From Chloroflexota bacterium (lineage in GTDB: Bacteria; Chloroflexota; Dehalococcoidia; UBA2979): a stretch of DNA of 33,196 bases. This document shows positions 30,811-33,196 of the stretch, one piece after another. Position 1 is the stretch's first letter, and every line of letters starts with the position of its first letter. The notes beneath the pieces are model-generated. The model did no database searches. It was not told the origin of the DNA and saw nothing but the letters and a program-made list of their open reading frames with translations. The position numbers were made by a program, and so were the translations under genes. The stretch is taken from positions 1 to 33,196 of the forward strand of contig CANIRU010000013.1 of assembly GCA_947470025.1 (NCBI GenBank), in the 5' to 3' direction.

Positions 30811-31275
30811 TTAGGAAGCGCGCGAGCGGCGCGTGGTCGTGGCGCGGGGGGGCGCCGCGGTGGTCGGCACTGCGGGCGCGACCGTCGGCGTCGCGGTCGG
30901 GGCCGGCACGAGGGTCGGCGTCGCGGCCGGTGTCACCACCGTGGCCGCCTTTGTCGCGGTCGCGGTCGCGGTCCCGGCGGGCGGGGTCGTGGCGCCCGGG
31001 GTCGTGGTGGCGGGGATGCTCGTCCTCGTGGGGGTCGCCGTGTCAGTTGCGGGCGGCGTGGCGCTCTGAGTCGGAGCGGCGACGGGGGCCACGGTAGGGG
31101 CGGGCGTCAGCTGCTGGGATGCGAGCGTCTGGGTGCTGCCGAGATTCTCGGCCGTCTCCGGCGGCGGGTTGCCCTCAACCTGGAGGACGCCGAGCCACGC
31201 AGCGGCCAGCGTCGCGGCCGATCCGGCGGCGACGGAGAGACGCGCGATCGTGCGACGGTCACGCGGAGCAGCCAT
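30811..31275 (-). CDS. Membrane-anchored Pro/Thr/Ala-rich low-complexity protein
   Basis: Protein of 154 aa, family not recognised. Residues 1-30 are basic then hydrophobic (RRTIARLSVAAGSAATLAAAWLG), a signal anchor or uncleaved signal. The rest is extracytoplasmic low-complexity sequence built of Thr, Ala and Pro (ATPTRTS, TPTLVPAPTATPTV) ending in a basic TTRRSRAS. Such stretches act as extended wall or membrane spacers, often glycosylated; PTATPT runs are common in Chloroflexota. Its start overlaps the stop of the upstream gene (TAATG) and its stop lies 5 nt before apbE, so it belongs to the same unit. A TPGATT string recalls the flavin-attachment motif but lies in low-complexity sequence and cannot be relied on. 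Confidence 0.7.
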   Translation of the reverse strand: MAAPRDRRTIARLSVAAGSAATLAAAWLGVLQVEGNPPPETAENLGSTQTLASQQLTPAPTVAPVAAPTQSATPPATDTATPTRTSIPATTTPGATTPPAGTATATATKAATVVTPAATPTLVPAPTATPTVAPAVPTTAAPPRATTTRRSRAS

Positions 31276-31640
31276 TAGTCGTCTCCGTCTGCGTCGCGGC
31301 TACCGCGATCACGGTAACCCTCGTGGTGGTCGTCGTGTTCGGTTTCTCGTATTCGACTCGAGGTGCTCGGAACCGTGACAGCCCGCACCGACTCTGGGCG
31401 GACCACCCGCTCGAGCGGCGCCGGCGCCGTCATGGCGCCTCGGGTGTCCGGCGTGCTCACGGGCGTTAGCACCGGCAGCGTCACCGGCTGCGTCGTGGGC
31501 GGCGCCTCCATCATCGACACCGCGGAGGTGCTCACGGGCGGACGGGAGGGGAGACTCCCCGTGGCCGCGACCATCCCCACGATCGAGGTGACGACGACTG
31601 CCCCCGAAAGGGCATATGCAAATCCCACGGCTCGGTTCAT
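31275..31640 (-). CDS. Small membrane-anchored protein with acidic His-rich tail
   Basis: First gene of the apbE operon, 121 aa, not recognised as a family. CGGAGG lies 6 nt before the ATG. Residues 1-28 (MNRAVGFAYALSGAVVVTSI and following) form a signal anchor; the middle is Pro/Thr/Val-rich with no predicted fold; the last 20 residues are polar and acidic with HDDHHEGYRDRG, which could bind metal ions. Gene order (this protein, PT-rich protein, ApbE, bis-heme protein) suggests an extracytoplasmic accessory to electron transfer. The stop overlaps the next start. Confidence 0.65.
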   Translation of the reverse strand: MNRAVGFAYALSGAVVVTSIVGMVAATGSLPSRPPVSTSAVSMMEAPPTTQPVTLPVLTPVSTPDTRGAMTAPAPLERVVRPESVRAVTVPSTSSRIRETEHDDHHEGYRDRGSRDADGDD

Positions 31641-31677
31641 TTCGGCCTCCGCTACTAGAACGATGATCTCGGTCAGA

Positions 31678-31706
31678 CGTTAGGGAAGCGTGAGATCAGG
31701 ATGAAG
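31678..31706 (-). promoter_or_regulatory. Candidate OmpR-type direct repeats upstream of the apbE operon
   Basis: On the minus strand the pentamers CTTCA, TCTCA and CCCTA begin 11 and 10 bases apart, about 40-60 nt before the start of the first operon gene. Direct repeats at one-helix-turn spacing are the usual target of OmpR/PhoB-type response regulators. No such regulator is encoded in the window. Confidence 0.3.
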
Positions 31707-31834
31707 CTCTGATAACCCGCCGGGAGGTTCTTGAACGCCGCGGATCGCCGTCCCGCGGGGCTTCGAGGTACGATCGATGCTCAAACAGACATGAGATCGC
31801 CGGGCGCCGGCGAAACACGAGAGATGAGCTGCCG

Positions 31835-32245
31835 ATGTCGATGGCTGACTACAACAAGACAATCATTGAGGAGTTCCGCGCCAACCAGGGGAAGGTGGGT
31901 GGCAACTTCGAGGGCCGCCCCGTCCTCCTCCTGACGACCAAGGGTGCGAAGTCGGGCAACCAGCACACCACACCCGTGATGTACCTGGACGAGGGTGGCA
32001 GCCGCTACGTGTTCGCCTCCATGGCCGGCGCCCCGACGAGCCCCGCCTGGTACCACAACCTCGTCGCTGACTCGAAGGTGACACTCGAGGTGGGCACCGA
32101 GAAGTACGAGGCGAAGGCGACCGCCGTCGACCGCGCCGAGCGTGACCGCGTGTACGCGATCATGGCCACGAAGTACCCGAACTTCGCCGAGTACGAGACG
32201 AAGACGACGCGCGTGATCCCGGTCGTGAAGCTCGCGAAGGCGTAG
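31835..32245 (+). CDS. Ddn-family F420-dependent nitroreductase/quinone reductase-like protein
   Basis: Small split-barrel protein of the deazaflavin-dependent nitroreductase (Ddn) family, 136 aa. The family block is clear: NKTIIEEFRANQGKVGGNFEG, LLLTTKGAKSGNQHTTPVMYL (cofactor phosphate contacts at K-S-G), and PAWYHNLVADSKVTLEV (conserved WYHNL). Known members reduce quinones or nitro compounds with F420H2. Presence of this family implies that the host makes or takes up F420. The start at 31835 is chosen for a GAG site 6 nt upstream; an in-frame ATG two codons later is possible. It is divergent from the apbE operon. Confidence 0.88.
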   Translation: MSMADYNKTIIEEFRANQGKVGGNFEGRPVLLLTTKGAKSGNQHTTPVMYLDEGGSRYVFASMAGAPTSPAWYHNLVADSKVTLEVGTEKYEAKATAVDRAERDRVYAIMATKYPNFAEYETKTTRVIPVVKLAKA

Positions 32246-32272
32246 CCCTCGGCCTGCACGACGTAGAACGAG

Positions 32273-32298
32273 CAGAGGCGCCCGCGAGGGCGCCTCTG
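32273..32298. terminator. Bidirectional hairpin terminator between convergent genes
   Basis: Perfect 11-bp stem CAGAGGCGCCC/GGGCGCCTCTG with loop GCGA, then TTGTATT on the plus strand. It lies 28 nt past the Ddn-type gene and before the end of the minus-strand SDR gene. Confidence 0.75.
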
Positions 32299-32360
32299 TT
32301 GTATTCGGGCTCAGAACCCGCTCCCGTTCGCGAAGGGCCGGGTGGGGGTCCCCCGATCCC

Positions 32361-33176
32361 CTACCGCTCCGGGCCGATCAGCGTCACGCCGCCATCGACC
32401 ACGATCGCCTGGCCGGTGACGAAGCGCGCCTGGTCGGAGAGGAGGAAGCGGACCATCTGGCCGGTGTCCCAGCCCGTGCCCTCGATCTTCAGCAGGCTCG
32501 CGCTGGCGCGCTGCTTGCGCCGCTCTTCCGTCATGCCGCGCTCGTACACCGTCGGCGTGTAGACCGGCCCGATGATCACGCAGTTCACGCGGACGTTGTC
32601 CTTCGCGTGATCCACCGCCATCGCGTGGGTGAGCGAGATGTTCGCGCCCTTCGTGATCGAGTAGATCAGCGCGTTGCCCTTCGGACGGAGCGCCGACACC
32701 GACGAGATGTTCACGATCGCGCCGCCGCCGGCTGTCTCCACCATTGCGGGGATGGCGTAGCGGCTCATCAGGATCTGGCTCTCGACGTTCATGGCCATGT
32801 ACTCGCGGTACTTGTCCATGTCCATCGTCACAACGGTGCCGGGCGAGCTCTCGCCGACGTTGTTGTCGAGGCCATCGACGCGCCCGTACTTGGCGACGGT
32901 CTGCTCGATGATCGACTTGCAGTCGGCTTCCCTCGCCACGTCCCCGGTGATGACGCAGGCCTCACCGCCCTCGGCCTTGATCATGTCCACGGTCTTCTGC
33001 GCCGGGCCGACGCTGCGGCCGACCACGACCACTTTGGCCCCGGCGCGGGCGCAGAGGATCGAGGCCCCTCGACCGTTGCTGATGCCGTCGTCGAACGCAC
33101 CGCCACCGGTCACGATGACGACCTTCCCGGCCAGCCCGGTGTCGTTCACCATCATCTGCGGTTCAGTCGTCGTCAT
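32361..33176 (-). CDS. Short-chain dehydrogenase/reductase with intact active site
   Basis: Classical SDR, 271 aa, with GAGGGGGAT just upstream of the ATG. The cofactor motif is spread over VIVTGGGAFDDGISNGRGASI, an insertion-bearing form of TGxxxGxG also seen in some SDR subgroups. The catalytic residues are present: Ser in VNISSVSAL, and Tyr and Lys in ALIYSITKGANI (YxxxK). NNVGESS replaces the common NNAG. The C-terminus has ITGQ-like VTGQAIVVDGG. Oxidation or reduction of an alcohol or keto group with NAD(P) is expected; substrate unknown. It contrasts with the triad-less SDR-fold protein at 11027. Confidence 0.9.
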   Translation of the reverse strand: MTTTEPQMMVNDTGLAGKVVIVTGGGAFDDGISNGRGASILCARAGAKVVVVGRSVGPAQKTVDMIKAEGGEACVITGDVAREADCKSIIEQTVAKYGRVDGLDNNVGESSPGTVVTMDMDKYREYMAMNVESQILMSRYAIPAMVETAGGGAIVNISSVSALRPKGNALIYSITKGANISLTHAMAVDHAKDNVRVNCVIIGPVYTPTVYERGMTEERRKQRASASLLKIEGTGWDTGQMVRFLLSDQARFVTGQAIVVDGGVTLIGPER

Positions 33177-33196
33177 ATCCCCCTCAACCTTCCGGC

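Noticed and set aside
30811-31275. TPGATT in the Pro/Thr-rich protein as a flavin-attachment site
   Set aside because: The string lies in a low-complexity Thr/Ala/Pro run where such hexamers arise easily, and the surrounding FMN-binding domain is absent. Kept only as a point to test.
32311-32365. Possible fourth copy of the dispersed hairpin repeat (CTCAGAACCCGCTCCC ... GGGTGGGGGTCCCCC)
   Set aside because: Only short parts resemble copy 3 and the first hairpin is missing, so the similarity could be due to GC-rich composition.
1-33196. CRISPR arrays, transposases, integrases, toxin-antitoxin or defence genes
   Set aside because: None was found on either strand; no regularly spaced repeats and no matching protein families.

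Overview
The window is high-GC bacterial chromosome (about two thirds G+C by eye) with densely packed genes on both strands. It has no rRNA, tRNA, CRISPR array, transposase, phage gene or recognisable transcription regulator. The gene content best fits a Chloroflexota (Dehalococcoidia/SAR202-like) genome. The signs are Tat-exported lipoprotein solute-binding proteins with a GCSSG cleavage region, a CaiB/BaiF CoA-transferase pair, LLM flavin enzymes, several metal-dependent hydrolases, a Ddn-type F420 enzyme and a Pro/Thr/Ala-rich anchored protein. That placement is inference from gene families; no marker gene is present.

Left part (1-9.1 kb): a peptide-type solute-binding lipoprotein, a DUF6282-type hydrolase and an MFS carrier, all on the minus strand; a gene-free stretch with structured repeats; then a carboxymuconolactone-decarboxylase-like protein, a duplicated EthD-like protein, a nitroreductase, a CorA channel and an Eis-type acetyltransferase. 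A direct repeat lies upstream of both the CorA and the Eis-type gene.

Middle part (9.2-19 kb): a catabolic block. It holds an HpaI-type aldolase, a LigI-like hydrolase, a short-chain dehydrogenase fold that has lost its catalytic triad, a cyclase-family hydrolase, an LLM oxidoreductase, an ACMSD-like hydrolase, two overlapping hotdog thioesterases, a VOC protein, a phosphotriesterase-like lactonase, an NTF2-like protein and a zinc alcohol dehydrogenase. Together these suggest breakdown of cyclic, lactone-forming or aromatic acids, but no complete pathway can be named.

Right-centre (19.2-27.3 kb): two overlapping CoA-transferase genes, two dipeptide-type ABC permeases and a second solute-binding protein, followed by a DHDPS-like aldolase. 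The CoA-transferase pair, the permease pair and the binding protein each have the same promoter-like module: a TGTC[A/C]GTAGACG box exactly 18 nt before TATAA[C/G]. This predicts one regulon coupling import of a substrate to its activation as a CoA thioester. No ABC ATPase gene lies in the window.

Right part (27.3-33.2 kb): a YjdI-CDGSH iron-sulfur protein, an MFS exporter, and a tightly coupled four-gene operon encoding two small membrane-anchored proteins, an ApbE flavin transferase and a bis-heme ferric-reductase-like membrane protein. This operon is a candidate extracytosolic electron-transfer module. A Ddn-type F420-dependent protein and a canonical short-chain dehydrogenase close the window.
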